A stretch of 64,000 nucleotides of DNA. Origin: Chersky-840 sp963838775. GTDB taxonomy: Bacteria > Actinomycetota > Acidimicrobiia > Acidimicrobiales > UBA8190. The position numbers and the translations under genes are program-made. Positions 27,620-35,623 of the stretch are shown in pieces; positions within the stretch are counted from its first letter, which is position 1; each line of letters starts with the position of its first letter. The stretch covers positions 62,001-126,000 of the forward strand of contig CAWISP010000039.1 of NCBI GenBank assembly GCA_963838775.1. Reading direction: 5' to 3'. The notes beneath the pieces are model-generated. The model saw only the letters and a list, made by a program, of their open reading frames with translations, did not search any database and was not told the DNA's origin.

Positions 27620-27835
27620 CGCGACCACGGCGAGCATCTGATCCTTAGTCCGATGCTGACTTGCGTAACCCGTGCAAAGGCCTCTCGAGCACGTCACGGA
27701 GCATCGGAGCCGACGTTTCCGGGCGGTTGTCGCCTGCCTTCCGTCAAATCGCCGAGTGCTCCTTCCATTTTTGTCGACCGTCTCCCCCGCGTGAGTTGCC
27801 TTGTGGGGGTCGATACCGCTGAGCGCGATCGCGTT
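27620..27835 (-). mobile_element. IS110-family transposase remnant
   Basis: On the minus strand, bases 27763-27835 encode IALSGIDPHKATHAGETVD. GIDPHKATH is the start of IS110/IS1111-type DEDD transposases, whose first catalytic Asp is the D in this motif. Downstream of it the expected catalytic-domain sequence is lost within a few dozen codons through frame breaks, and no terminal repeats or full-length gene are visible. The left boundary is approximate. It marks a past insertion in the intergenic region before the sigma factor. Confidence 0.5.
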
Positions 27836-27955
27836 CCTCCCTCTGTGAGTGGGAAGGCACGGGCACTCCTGATGAGATCTGCTTACTCGCCTCGTTCGAG
27901 CCACGTCGTGGCCAAGGAACCCGGCGGCCGGCACCTCATTACGAGAAGCCAACCC

Positions 27956-28098
27956 TCAGGCGGCAGGCACGTCCAGAGCCAGCTCGCCGAGCTCCCGAGG
28001 CGCCAGCGCCGAAGCCCATGCGTCGAGCCAGACGGGCACCTTGTCGGGCGCGATGTCAACCCCCGCGCCGCCCTCGTTGAAGCCAGAACGCACCCTCG
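27956..28098 (-). pseudogene. C-terminal coding remnant, unidentified
   Basis: The minus strand reads GFNEGGAGVDIAPDKVPVWL and then DAWASALAPRELGELALDV before a TGA at 27956. Composition and codon choice look like a real protein end in GC-rich actinobacterial DNA. No start is visible: upstream the frame runs into the oppositely oriented sigma factor gene. It may be the stranded 3' end of a gene disrupted by the nearby mobile element. No family was recognised. Confidence 0.25.
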
Positions 28099-28830
28099 GT
28101 GATTCGAGTAGAGGCAAGCTACGGTGATGCCACGACGATCGAGGATTTCGAACAGGTTCTAGATGCGGCCAGCGCCGGGGAGGAGTGGGCGGCGGCCGTC
28201 CTTTTCGATGCCCTGCAGCCCTCGCTCCTGCGCTATCTGCGATGGGAGGAGCCCGGTGCTGCCGATGACCTGGCAGGTGAGACTTGGTTGGCGGTGGCCG
28301 AGCGCATCCATGACTTCACCGGCGATGAACGTGCCCTGCGAGCCTGGGTGTTCTCGGTGGCGCGCCGCCGCCTCGCCGACCATCGCCGCCGCGGCGCTCG
28401 ACGCCGAACCCAGTCCGTCGCCCCACAAGACCTGAATGAGTTGCCGGGAGGAGAGGACCCGGCCGACGTCGTCCTCGAGGCGCTATCAGCGCAGCAGGCG
28501 ATCGATCACCTCGTCGCCGCGCTGAGTCCGGGACAAGCTGAGGTCCTGGTGCTCAGGGTGGTCGCCCGCCTTTCTGTGGAGGACGTCGCACAGATACTGG
28601 GCAAACGGCCCGGAACGGTGCGGGTCATCGAGCACCGGGCGCTGCGCCGCCTGAGTCGTGAGGGCGTCGACACGTGCCCAGCACACGAAGGGTGTAATGC
28701 CATGAATACCTTCGACGATCTGGAAGACATGGCCTCGCTCTACCTGGACGCCACCACGACGGAAAGGTTGATCTCAGGAGCGGTTGAGATCGACGATGCC
28801 CCGCCGGGGTTTGAACGCTCGCCGGACTGA
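28099..28830 (+). CDS. ECF-type RNA polymerase sigma factor (as read, fused to the anti-sigma start)
   Basis: The first ~200 residues form an ECF sigma factor. Region 2 is LFDALQPSLLRYLR through WVFSVARRRLADHRRR, and region 4 is LSPGQAEVLVLRVVARLSVEDVAQILGK with the recognition helix RPGTVRVIEHRALRRL. In the sequence as read the frame does not stop after region 4. It runs through GCNAM into what should be a separate gene (MNTFDDLEDMASLYL) and stops at 28830. A TAA at 28695-28697 in another frame, just before ATG 28702, is the likely natural stop, so one base near the end is probably missing or added. The GTG start has no clear ribosome binding site. It would control a surface or stress regulon with the downstream membrane anti-sigma-like protein. 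Confidence 0.8.
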   Translation: MIRVEASYGDATTIEDFEQVLDAASAGEEWAAAVLFDALQPSLLRYLRWEEPGAADDLAGETWLAVAERIHDFTGDERALRAWVFSVARRRLADHRRRGARRRTQSVAPQDLNELPGGEDPADVVLEALSAQQAIDHLVAALSPGQAEVLVLRVVARLSVEDVAQILGKRPGTVRVIEHRALRRLSREGVDTCPAHEGCNAMNTFDDLEDMASLYLDATTTERLISGAVEIDDAPPGFERSPD

Positions 28831-29340
28831 TCAACAAGGCCCAGGGAACGGCCACCGCTGGGGAACTCGCAGCTCGGGCAGCGATCGTGAGGACGTCGCG
28901 GCAAGAGTGCGGTCCCGTCCGATCGTCCGGGAAAGAACCAAGCGAACGTTCGCGTTCCCCAAGTTCCCCGCCAGGGTCTTGGCATTGGCCGCTCCTGTCG
29001 TCCTTTTGGGTGGCGGTGTGGCGGCGGGGACGGACTCCTTGCCGCCCTCGGCCCAGGCGGCGGTGTCGCGGGCGTTGTCGAGTCTCGGCATCTGGGTGCC
29101 AAAAGGCCGCAAAGACAATCACGGCATCGCTGGGTCGCCGCCTTCGAATACGGGAAGAACAGCGGCGATCGACACGGGTTCCGTCGCCGGACCGAGAAGT
29201 CAGGCGACCGTCGGGCTCTGTCGGGCGTGGATGGAGCGCGTTCTCGACGACAACGGGACGGCCTACCGCAACCTGGCGGCGGCGGCCGGGGGCGCCGGAC
29301 GTCTCCCGGCGTACTGTGCGGGCGCCCCCGTTTCCTCTGT
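28702..29340 (+). pseudogene. Membrane-anchored anti-sigma-like protein, frameshifted
   Basis: The start MNTFDDLEDMASLYLDATTT (28702) is followed, after a one-base shift near 28815, by LAGLINKAQGTATAGELAAR, and after another shift near 28893 by VRSRPIVRERTKRTFAFPK. A single membrane segment VLALAAPVVLLGGGVAAG comes next, then GLCRAWMERVLDDNGTAYRN and LAAAAGGAGRLPAYC. That last block is a common extracytoplasmic module of actinobacterial proteins encoded after ECF sigma genes. The order cytoplasmic-helix, membrane, short outer domain fits an anti-sigma or sigma-linked sensor; the role is inference. Beyond 29340 no conserved sequence can be followed. ATG 28702 has GAAGGG upstream. Confidence 0.6.
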
Positions 29341-30189
29341 GGCTGATGGGGCTACCGGCCGTGCCCAGAACCCGTCGTTTACCCAACGCGACGGCCGAAA
29401 GGGTGTCGCCAGACCATCGACCACGGGGATCAAGAAGACCGTCGCCCGTTCCCGGCGGGAGGGCATCGCCATTCGACAGTCGGGTGCTGTTGCGCCTGGT
29501 AGGGCGGCGGCCTCAACCTCGACACCGCCCACAACGTGGCGGCACGGCCCGAAGGCGGCGGGAAGTTTCGCGGCCTCCGGTGGTGTCAACTGGGCGTCTC
29601 ACGGTTTCAGGGGGACTTCAGGGACCGCGGGGAACCCACAAGGCGACGACCTCCGGTCGATCCCGCGGCCACCGTCCGAGTCCGAGAGCCGGCCCGGGGA
29701 GACCACAGGCCTTCAAATCGTCGACCGAGGGAAAGTCGAGCACGACCTCGCCGGTATGGACGTCTCCGGTTTCGTCGTCGCTGCCGGTGGGCCGCGGCCC
29801 GTCTCGTCCCAGTCAGACAGGGCCTCCGGGGCAACAGCGGGGGTGCATCGACTCCGCTCGACCCGGGCAGGTGATCCACGGCTCATCGTCACTGTCACCC
29901 CGCAGCGTCTACCGCATCGAAAAGCAACGCGACGTCTACCGGATCAGGGCGACACGGTGCTCGACCCCCGCGTCGGGTCCATTAGGTGGGTTCCAAACCA
30001 CGCTCCGTGAAACATCACAATCGCATGTAACGAATCGGGTGACTCGAGCGATCAGGCTCGGGTACGCCACATTGGGCGTCGCAGTAGCTGAAAGAGTCCA
30101 CCATGGATCGATCTTCTTTCCACCCGTTCGGTCACCAAGGACGGGCGCAAGCAAGACCGCTGGTGGGCAAGCACCCTTGAAGGGGCAAG
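29341..30189. other. Region without a recognised gene
   Basis: About 850 bases after the anti-sigma-like gene. Long open frames exist on the plus strand up to 30326, but their products are Arg/Ser/Pro-rich with no domain or signal peptide and no consistent frame. The region may be the degraded 3' part of the previous gene. No RNA gene or repeat was found. Confidence 0.45.
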
Positions 30190-31090
30190 ATGAAGCGCTT
30201 CGTCGTGATGTGGGTTGCAATCGCCATGACCTCAAGTCTCGGCATACTCGGTGTGTCGAGCGGGGCTTTCGCTCACCAACGCGGCCAACACGAACGCTTT
30301 CCAGGCCCCCAAGGTGGTGTCTGTGACCCCCAACCACGGTCCGCTCACCGGCGGGACCATTGTGCAGATCAAGGGCTCGAACCTTGTGAGTGTCAGTGCC
30401 GTGGACTTCGGGACTGCGGCCGCGAGCTTCGCTCCGCACGAAGCACCTCATCCAGGCCATCGCACCGGCCGGCACGGGGACGGTGGATGTACGAGCGACG
30501 ACGAACACCGGCACGAGCGCCATCGTGGCGGGTGATCAGTTCAGCTACGTGTCGACACCGGTTATCCAAAGCGTGCGCCCGCGAGCCGGCTCGACCCTCG
30601 GGGGTAATCAGGTGAGCGATCAGCGGCGCCGACTTCACGAACGCCACGGCGGTTGATTTCGGCTCAACACCGGCCACGGGTTTCCTCGTGGACTCTCCCA
30701 ACGCCATTACAGCCATGGCGCCCGCTCACGCGGCAGGCACCGTGGACGTCACGGTCACGATCTTGGGCGGCGCCACATCGCCGTGGATCAGGCAGACGAG
30801 TACACATTTTGTCCAAACCTCCCTGTGGTGACCTCAGTCGTGTTCGACGTGGGGAATGTCGCCGGCGGTGAGCAGGTGACGATTACCGGGAAACTCCTCT
30901 CTAGCGGCGCCACTGTCGACTTGGCTCCACACCGTCATCGAGTGTCACTGTGAAGAGCTCGACCACGATCTTGGCAACAGCTCCGCCCGGCGCTGCGGGA
31001 ACGGTTGAGGTCACCGTACACACGAGCAAGGGGACGAGCGCCCTCGACCCACCGATCGACGACTACATGTACACAGCAACCGGTCCGTGA
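30190..31090 (+). pseudogene. Secreted IPT/TIG repeat protein, several frameshifts
   Basis: ATG 30190 opens a signal peptide (MKRFVVMWVAIAMTSSLGI, then GVSSGAFA). After a shift, the mature protein continues as VVSVTPNHGPLTGGTIVQIK and SVSAVDFGTAA, the hallmark of an IPT/TIG immunoglobulin-like domain. At least three more domains can be pieced together from different frames: VDVRATTNTGTSAIVAGDQF, FGSTPATGFLVDSPNAI, VVTSVVFDVGNVAGGEQVTI. The last ends DYMYTATGP with TGA at 31088-31090. At least five frame changes are needed, yet each domain stays recognisable. The gene resembles the IPT/TIG protein at 40191-41303. A lipoprotein gene begins 2 bp after the stop. Confidence 0.75.
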
Positions 31091-31092
31091 CC

Positions 31093-31663
31093 ATGAGTCG
31101 TCTGTCCGCGCTCGACCGATAGGTTTGGCGCTGTAAGCGGCTCGTGCCTCGGAGGTCTCCTCGGGGTCTTTTCGTTGACGCTGGCAGGGTGCGGAGCGTC
31201 ATCGTTCCCCATCCGCACGGGCACGGCCACGTTCACGTGGCACTCGATCGCCTACTCCGGCAACGACCTCAAGACCGCGCCCGAGCCCTCCAGCCGGGAC
31301 CGTCGCGGGCATCCCGATCAACGGCAAGGCGCTCGGCGTGGTGCTACCCACTCGCGGACTCACCTCCCTTCCGCCACGTTTGACCCTGGCCCGATGGACG
31401 GGTCGGTTCCAGGGCCACACCTTCTCCTAGGTGTCGGAACACGGCGGCGCTCCGCAACCTCACCACGGTCACCTTCGATGTCGACGGAACGCTCGGTTCG
31501 CAGAACGTCCGCGTCATCGTCGGACCCCCGTCCCGGAACAACCCGAGCTCGATCGCGTTCCACGGCACCGTCGGCAATCACCACGCCACAGGATCGGTCA
31601 CCGCGACCTCGGCCCACGGCTCGAGCAACAGGGCGACGGCCACCTTCACTGTCTCGGGCTGAG
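31093..31663 (+). pseudogene. Lipoprotein, frameshifted, unknown function
   Basis: ATG 31093 reads MSRLSALDR; after a one-base shift the frame continues into a lipoprotein signal FGAVSGSCLGGLLGVF and a lipobox LAGC, then SSFPIRTGTATFTWHSIAYS. Two further shifts (near 31290 and 31430) lead to VAGIPINGKALGVVLP and LTTVTFDVDGTLGSQNVRV, and the protein ends SNRATATFTVSG with TGA at 31661-31663. The mature part is beta-rich and about 150 residues. No family was recognised. Its position two bases after the IPT/TIG gene suggests one operon of surface proteins under the nearby sigma factor. Confidence 0.6.
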
Positions 31664-31704
31664 GCGAATCTCGACTTGTACCGGGCGTTCGTTCGGCATA
31701 CTAT

Positions 31705-31720
31705 TTGAGCAGTTGCTCAA
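31705..31720. promoter_or_regulatory. Perfect palindrome upstream of a TetR gene, likely operator
   Basis: TTGAGCAGTTGCTCAA is a perfect inverted repeat (7-bp arms, 2-bp centre), and a further half-site-like GATTGCTCAG follows at 31724-31733. It lies 33 bp before the ATG of the TetR-family regulator at 31754, a usual place for autoregulation. Confidence 0.7.
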
Positions 31721-31753
31721 TGTGATTGCTCAGTCCTTCCCAGGGATGGTGCG

Positions 31754-32407
31754 ATGGCCAGATCAGGAGCCAAGCGGACGGCGGGACAGGGCCCCTCGAC
31801 CGGTTCCGAAGAGACCCGCCGTGCCCTCGTGGCGGCGACGATCGAGGCTTTCCGCGAGGAGGGGTTCTCGGGCACGAGCGCACGGGAGATCGCCCGCCGC
31901 GCCGGGTGCAACCAAGGTCTCGTCTTCTACCACTTCGGCACCGTCACCAATCTGCTCCTGGCCGCGCTGGACGAGGTCAGTTCGCTGCGCCTGACGCGTT
32001 ACCAAGCGGCCGTCGACGAGGCGAACGATCTCGGCGAGTTGGTCCAGACCGCCCAGTCGGTATTCGAAGAGGATCTCGACGCCGGCTACATCTCCGTCCT
32101 CGCCGAGATGATCGCCGGCGCATCGTCGACGCCCGGCCTGGGTGCCGAGGTGGCCTCCCGGGTCGCGCCGTGGCGCATCTTCGCCGCCGACGCCATGCGC
32201 GACACCCTCGCCGACACACCCTTTGCGCAATTGATCCCGGCCGAGGAACTCGCCCACGGGATCGTGGCCCTTTACCTCGGTCTCGAGATGCTCGCCCACC
32301 TCGACGGTGACCGTGGCGGCGCGTTGGCCCTCTTCGAGCGAGCGCGACAAGTGGCCGGCCTGCTCGGTGCTCTCAGCGCCGGCCCGGCCACCAAGGAGGA
32401 ACGATGA
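31754..32407 (+). CDS. TetR/AcrR-family transcriptional regulator
   Basis: A 217-residue regulator. The N-terminal helix-turn-helix runs from about residue 22 to 68: ALVAATIEAFREEGFSGTSA, then REIARRAGCNQGLVFYHFG with the recognition helix. The rest is an all-helical ligand-binding domain (EEDLDAGYISVLAEMIAGAS). AGGGA lies just upstream of the ATG. The stop overlaps the ATG of the following NAD-dependent oxidoreductase (ATGA at 32404-32407), so regulator and enzyme are co-translated. The palindrome at 31705-31720 is the likely operator, so the pair is probably self-repressed and induced by the enzyme's substrate. Confidence 0.92.
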   Translation: MARSGAKRTAGQGPSTGSEETRRALVAATIEAFREEGFSGTSAREIARRAGCNQGLVFYHFGTVTNLLLAALDEVSSLRLTRYQAAVDEANDLGELVQTAQSVFEEDLDAGYISVLAEMIAGASSTPGLGAEVASRVAPWRIFAADAMRDTLADTPFAQLIPAEELAHGIVALYLGLEMLAHLDGDRGGALALFERARQVAGLLGALSAGPATKEER

Positions 32408-33360
32408 GTCAAGTGACCAACCCGGCGAGGAGCCCCATCAGCTGGGAGCCCCGTGACGGATTCGACGTTGTGACCGGCGCCTTCAGCTATTCGGGGGCGG
32501 CCATCGCCAAAGAGCTCCGGGCCGCAGGACGCCAGGTACGGACACTCACGGGACACCCCCAGAGGGCCCAAGGCGATCACGGCATCGACATCCGCCCCCT
32601 CGAGTTCGACGATCCCGTGGGGCTGGTCGGGTCGCTGCGAGGAGCGACGACGCTCTACAGCACCTATTGGGTCCGCTTTCCCCACGGACGCATCGATCAC
32701 GAAGCGGCGGTGGCCAACTCGCGGACCCTGTTCTACGCGGCACGACACGCGGGAGTGGAGCGCGTCGTACACGTCTCGATCACCCATCCGAGCATCACCT
32801 CGCCCTACCCCTACTTCCGGGGCAAGGCCGAGGTCGAAAGAATTCTGGCCGAAGTCGGCATGTCCTATGGCGTGCTCCGCCCCGCCATCCTCTTCGGGGG
32901 GGACGGCGTCCTGCTCAACAACATCGCCTGGCTCCTGCGCCGCCTGCCCGTGTTCGCCGTGGGCGGGTGGGGTGACTACCGCATCCGCCCCATCCACGTC
33001 GACGACCTGGCCCGCTTGAGCGTGGAGGCCGGCGCGCAGCGCGACATCACGGTCATCGATGCCGTGGGTCCCGAGCGCCCGACCTTCGTGGAACTGGTCC
33101 GACTCATCAAGGAGACCGTCGGCAGCCACGCAAGGATCGTGAAAGTCCCCGGGGCAATCATGCCGGCCCTGTCCTCGGCCCTCGGGCTCGTGCTGCGGGA
33201 CGTGCTGCTGTCACGCGAGGAATACCGAGCCATGGCCGCAGGCCTCGCCGACACCGAGGGCGTCGCCACCGGGACCGTAGCGCTGTCGTCGTGGCTGGCC
33301 GACCACTCCGACACGCTCGGGCGACGCTACGCCAACGAGATCAAGCGCCATTTCAGTTGA
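32404..33360 (+). CDS. NAD(P)-dependent epimerase/NmrA-like oxidoreductase
   Basis: A 318-residue extended or atypical SDR. The Rossmann motif is VVTGAFSYSGAAIAKEL (residues 22-38), with the strand-end TLTGHPQRA and the SITHPS and YFRGKAEVE segments at the positions of the active-site Ser and Tyr/Lys; the canonical YxxxK is replaced by YFRGKAEVE. This is closer to NmrA/complex-I-NDUFA9-like proteins than to sugar epimerases. Length and the C-terminal substrate domain fit the family. It is coupled to the TetR gene by a 4-bp overlap. Just after its stop lies a 17-bp period direct repeat of TCTGTCACTGAGC. Confidence 0.85.
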   Translation: MSQVTNPARSPISWEPRDGFDVVTGAFSYSGAAIAKELRAAGRQVRTLTGHPQRAQGDHGIDIRPLEFDDPVGLVGSLRGATTLYSTYWVRFPHGRIDHEAAVANSRTLFYAARHAGVERVVHVSITHPSITSPYPYFRGKAEVERILAEVGMSYGVLRPAILFGGDGVLLNNIAWLLRRLPVFAVGGWGDYRIRPIHVDDLARLSVEAGAQRDITVIDAVGPERPTFVELVRLIKETVGSHARIVKVPGAIMPALSSALGLVLRDVLLSREEYRAMAAGLADTEGVATGTVALSSWLADHSDTLGRRYANEIKRHFS

Positions 33361-33365
33361 GGGCC

Positions 33366-33395
33366 TCTGTCACTGAGCCGCATCTGTCACTGAGC
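33366..33395. repeat. Direct repeat immediately after the oxidoreductase gene
   Basis: TCTGTCACTGAGC occurs at 33366-33378 and 33383-33395, a period of 17 bp, starting 6 bases after the TGA stop. It lies between two convergent genes. Confidence 0.7.
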
Positions 33396-33950
33396 TCCGT
33401 CACCTTCATGTGACCTCGTCTTCTCCCATTCGACGCGCGTGAGGCGGTACACACGCAGGGCCACGGCGCGCGTGGGATGCACGGTGTCACGATCGAATCG
33501 CATGCCGAGTCGCGTCATGACGCGCTCCGAGGCGGCGTTCGCAGGTTGATAGATGCTTACGACCTCGTGGAGCTCGGAGCTCGAGAATCCGTGGTCGAGC
33601 GCCGCTCGGGCACCCTCGGTCGCCAAGCCCCTGCCCCACACGACGGGATCGAGTCGCCATCCGATCTCTACAGCCGGCATCACCTCAGGCAGGAAGTGCG
33701 GCTCTGACAGGCCGATGTACCCGATGAGCCGTCCGGTTTCCCGGAGCTCCACGGCCCACTCTGCCCAGCCCCCGGTGGCCTGCTCCGCGATCCGGTGGGC
33801 GAGAAACGCCTCTGTCTCTTCCGCGCTGAACCCCCGCCCGAAGGGGAACTCCCACACCGGCGGCTTGGCGAACACCTCGCCCAGTGGGATGACGTCGTCG
33901 AGGTTCCACCGACGTAAGCGCAGGCGCGAGGTCAGGATCTCGTCGATCAT
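33387..33950 (-). CDS. GNAT-family N-acetyltransferase (RimJ/RimL-like)
   Basis: A 187-residue acetyltransferase that would transfer acetyl from acetyl-CoA to an amine. It begins LTSRLRLRRWNLDDVIPL, the usual RimJ/RimL start. The core strand-helix is GYIGLSEPHF and EIGWRLDPVVWGRGLATEGA, containing the acetyl-CoA pyrophosphate loop (V-W-G-R-G-L-A-T-E). The strand VVSIYQPANAASERVMTRLG is the last conserved block. The start is ATG at 33950, 16 bp after the stop of the upstream kinase-like gene on the same strand, so the two are probably co-transcribed. Confidence 0.9.
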   Translation of the reverse strand: MIDEILTSRLRLRRWNLDDVIPLGEVFAKPPVWEFPFGRGFSAEETEAFLAHRIAEQATGGWAEWAVELRETGRLIGYIGLSEPHFLPEVMPAVEIGWRLDPVVWGRGLATEGARAALDHGFSSSELHEVVSIYQPANAASERVMTRLGMRFDRDTVHPTRAVALRVYRLTRVEWEKTRSHEGDGAQ

Positions 33951-33966
33951 GACGAGATCCTGCCAC

Positions 33967-34668
33967 CTATGTCGTCGACTCGAATTTCTCGACGACCCTC
34001 CACATGGCGCGCTGTTCCGCCGCACTCATGTTGGGGTCCCGAACCTTGAAATCCACCACCTCGCGCAGCTTGCGCTTGACCAGTTCCGGATCCGCTCCGA
34101 CGTCGCCCAGGAAACCCTTGATCAGCACTGCCCTCGCCCGACCGAGCACCGCCCCGATGAGCCGATTCGACGGTATCTCCCCGGCCTCCATCAACACCCA
34201 CGCCAGGACCACGTCGACGAGAGGATCCCCGCGCGCCGCGTTCGGCCAATCGATGACCACGGGCCCTTTGGCGCCGATCATGACGTTCAGTGGATGGAGG
34301 TCCATGTGGAGGAAATGGTCTCCCGCACCGACTGGCGCCGGCGGAAGGAAGGCAGGGGGTGCGATGGCGTGCAGACGACGGTGCAGGGTGGCGAGGACGA
34401 CTCCCTGACGATGGATCGTCCACGGCCGTCGGGTCATGACGTCCACCATCGATGAGCCGTCGATCCGCTCCATGACGAGCTCGGTGCCGTCGTCGCTCAG
34501 CTCTTCGACGGCCGGGACCGGATAGCCGTGGCTGCGGAGGTATTCCATGGTCCGGGCCTCACCGGCCATCGACCGCCCTCGACGCGAGCGGCGCAGGACG
34601 AGCCCGGGCCCGTATTCGAAGATGTCGGAGTCCCGCCCCGATGCGAACAGAGGTCCGGGGCCGTGCAC
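33967..34668 (-). CDS. APH-fold phosphotransferase (kinase-like)
   Basis: About 233 residues with a protein-kinase-like fold. The catalytic loop HMDLHPLNVMI has the canonical H-x-D-x4-N arrangement, and VVIDWPNAARGDP supplies the metal-binding Asp. ERIDGSSMVDVM and YPVPAVEELSDDG are typical of the N-lobe. It is closer to small-molecule kinases of the aminoglycoside/choline-kinase type than to protein kinases. The frame extends to 34818, but that would overlap the divergent VOC gene and adds Arg/Pro-rich sequence, so GTG at 34668 is preferred. It heads a two-gene operon with a GNAT acetyltransferase, a kinase-acetyltransferase pairing reminiscent of, but not proof of, drug-modifying genes. Confidence 0.8.
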   Translation of the reverse strand: MHGPGPLFASGRDSDIFEYGPGLVLRRSRRGRSMAGEARTMEYLRSHGYPVPAVEELSDDGTELVMERIDGSSMVDVMTRRPWTIHRQGVVLATLHRRLHAIAPPAFLPPAPVGAGDHFLHMDLHPLNVMIGAKGPVVIDWPNAARGDPLVDVVLAWVLMEAGEIPSNRLIGAVLGRARAVLIKGFLGDVGADPELVKRKLREVVDFKVRDPNMSAAEQRAMWRVVEKFESTT

Positions 34669-34783
34669 ACCGCAAACGGTAGTGGCGAAGGGACCTCGTC
34701 GACCCGGACCGGCGCGCCCACGGGGCCTCGGTCGATCGGAGCACTCGGTACGCTGCTGGTGCTCGACGAGCCTGGAGGCGACG

Positions 34784-35197
34784 GTGGCGGTCACAGGAAT
34801 GGCGAACCTCGCGGTCAAAGTGCGGGATCTCGATGCCGCCGTGTCGTTCTACGAGGCGGCCGGGGCCGATGTGCGCGACCGCATGCACTGGAACAACGGG
34901 GAGCGGGCCGACGTGTTCCTCGGCCCGATCATGATCACGCTCTTCACCCACGCCATCTACGAGGACGCCGTCGAGCTCCCCGCCGAGGGCTTTCTCCACC
35001 CTGCTCTGTTCACCGACGACCTGGACGCCGAGCTCGAGGGCCACGACGTCCTGTGGGGTCCCGCCGTCGTCGAAGGAACCTTCGGGAAACGGCGCATCGC
35101 CTTCATCAATGCGCCAGGCGGCATCCGTCTGGAGTTCATGGAGCAGCTCGAGCCGCCCCCCACCCACGGAGCAGGATCAGAAGGAGGGCACACGTGA
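34784..35197 (+). CDS. VOC (glyoxalase-fold) protein
   Basis: A 137-residue protein with one VOC domain: NLAVKVRDLDAAVSFYEAAG at the N terminus and GFLHPALFTDDLDAELEGHD as the second unit. The end INAPGGIRLEFMEQLEP carries the usual last-strand Glu. The usual His metal ligand at the start is replaced (NLAVKV), so the metal site may be incomplete. GTG 34784 is preferred because GGAGG lies 6 nt upstream; ATG 34799 is an alternative. It overlaps the following VOC gene by 4 bp (GTGA at 35194-35197), so the two may form a heteromer. Confidence 0.82.
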   Translation: MAVTGMANLAVKVRDLDAAVSFYEAAGADVRDRMHWNNGERADVFLGPIMITLFTHAIYEDAVELPAEGFLHPALFTDDLDAELEGHDVLWGPAVVEGTFGKRRIAFINAPGGIRLEFMEQLEPPPTHGAGSEGGHT

Positions 35198-35571
35198 AGG
35201 TGACGCGCTTTCATCATGTCTCGGTGAACACCAACGGGGCGCCGCTCGACGAGTTGGCGGCGTTCTATCGCGACGTGCTGGGTCTGGGGGACAAGTCCCG
35301 GCCCGACATCCCCGGCGTACCCGGCCACTGGCACGTGGTGGGCGATCAGGAGCTGCACCTCGTCGGCGCCCCCCCACGGGGAACCCCGATCGATGCCACA
35401 GGGCATCATTACTGCGTCTCGGTCGCCGATCTCGATGCGGCCGTTGGCGAGCTCGAGCAGCGCGGCATCGACTACCAGCGTGCCGTCCAAGGCGAGAGCA
35501 CGGTGCAGATCTGGATCAACGATCCGGCGGGGAACACCATCGAGCTCCAACAAGACACCGATCTCGCCTGA
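35194..35571 (+). CDS. VOC (glyoxalase-fold) protein
   Basis: A 125-residue single VOC domain. RFHHVSVNTNGAPLDELAAF with His7 or His8 opens the first unit; HHYCVSVADLDAAVGELEQR opens the second. The C terminus IWINDPAGNTIELQQ contains the typical ligand Glu. AAGGAGGGC precedes the GTG start, which overlaps the stop of the upstream VOC gene. Two coupled one-domain VOC proteins resemble a split two-domain enzyme. It is convergent with the gamma-glutamyltransferase gene, 52 bp away. Confidence 0.85.
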   Translation: MKVTRFHHVSVNTNGAPLDELAAFYRDVLGLGDKSRPDIPGVPGHWHVVGDQELHLVGAPPRGTPIDATGHHYCVSVADLDAAVGELEQRGIDYQRAVQGESTVQIWINDPAGNTIELQQDTDLA

Positions 35572-35623
35572 CAGCGAGTGTCACGACGTCCGGGCTCGCG
35601 GCCCCGGATGACCAGGGTGACCG

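Noticed and set aside
33967..34668. Reading the kinase-GNAT pair as antibiotic resistance genes
   Set aside because: Both families have many metabolic members. No resistance-specific motif is visible, so only the general families are named.
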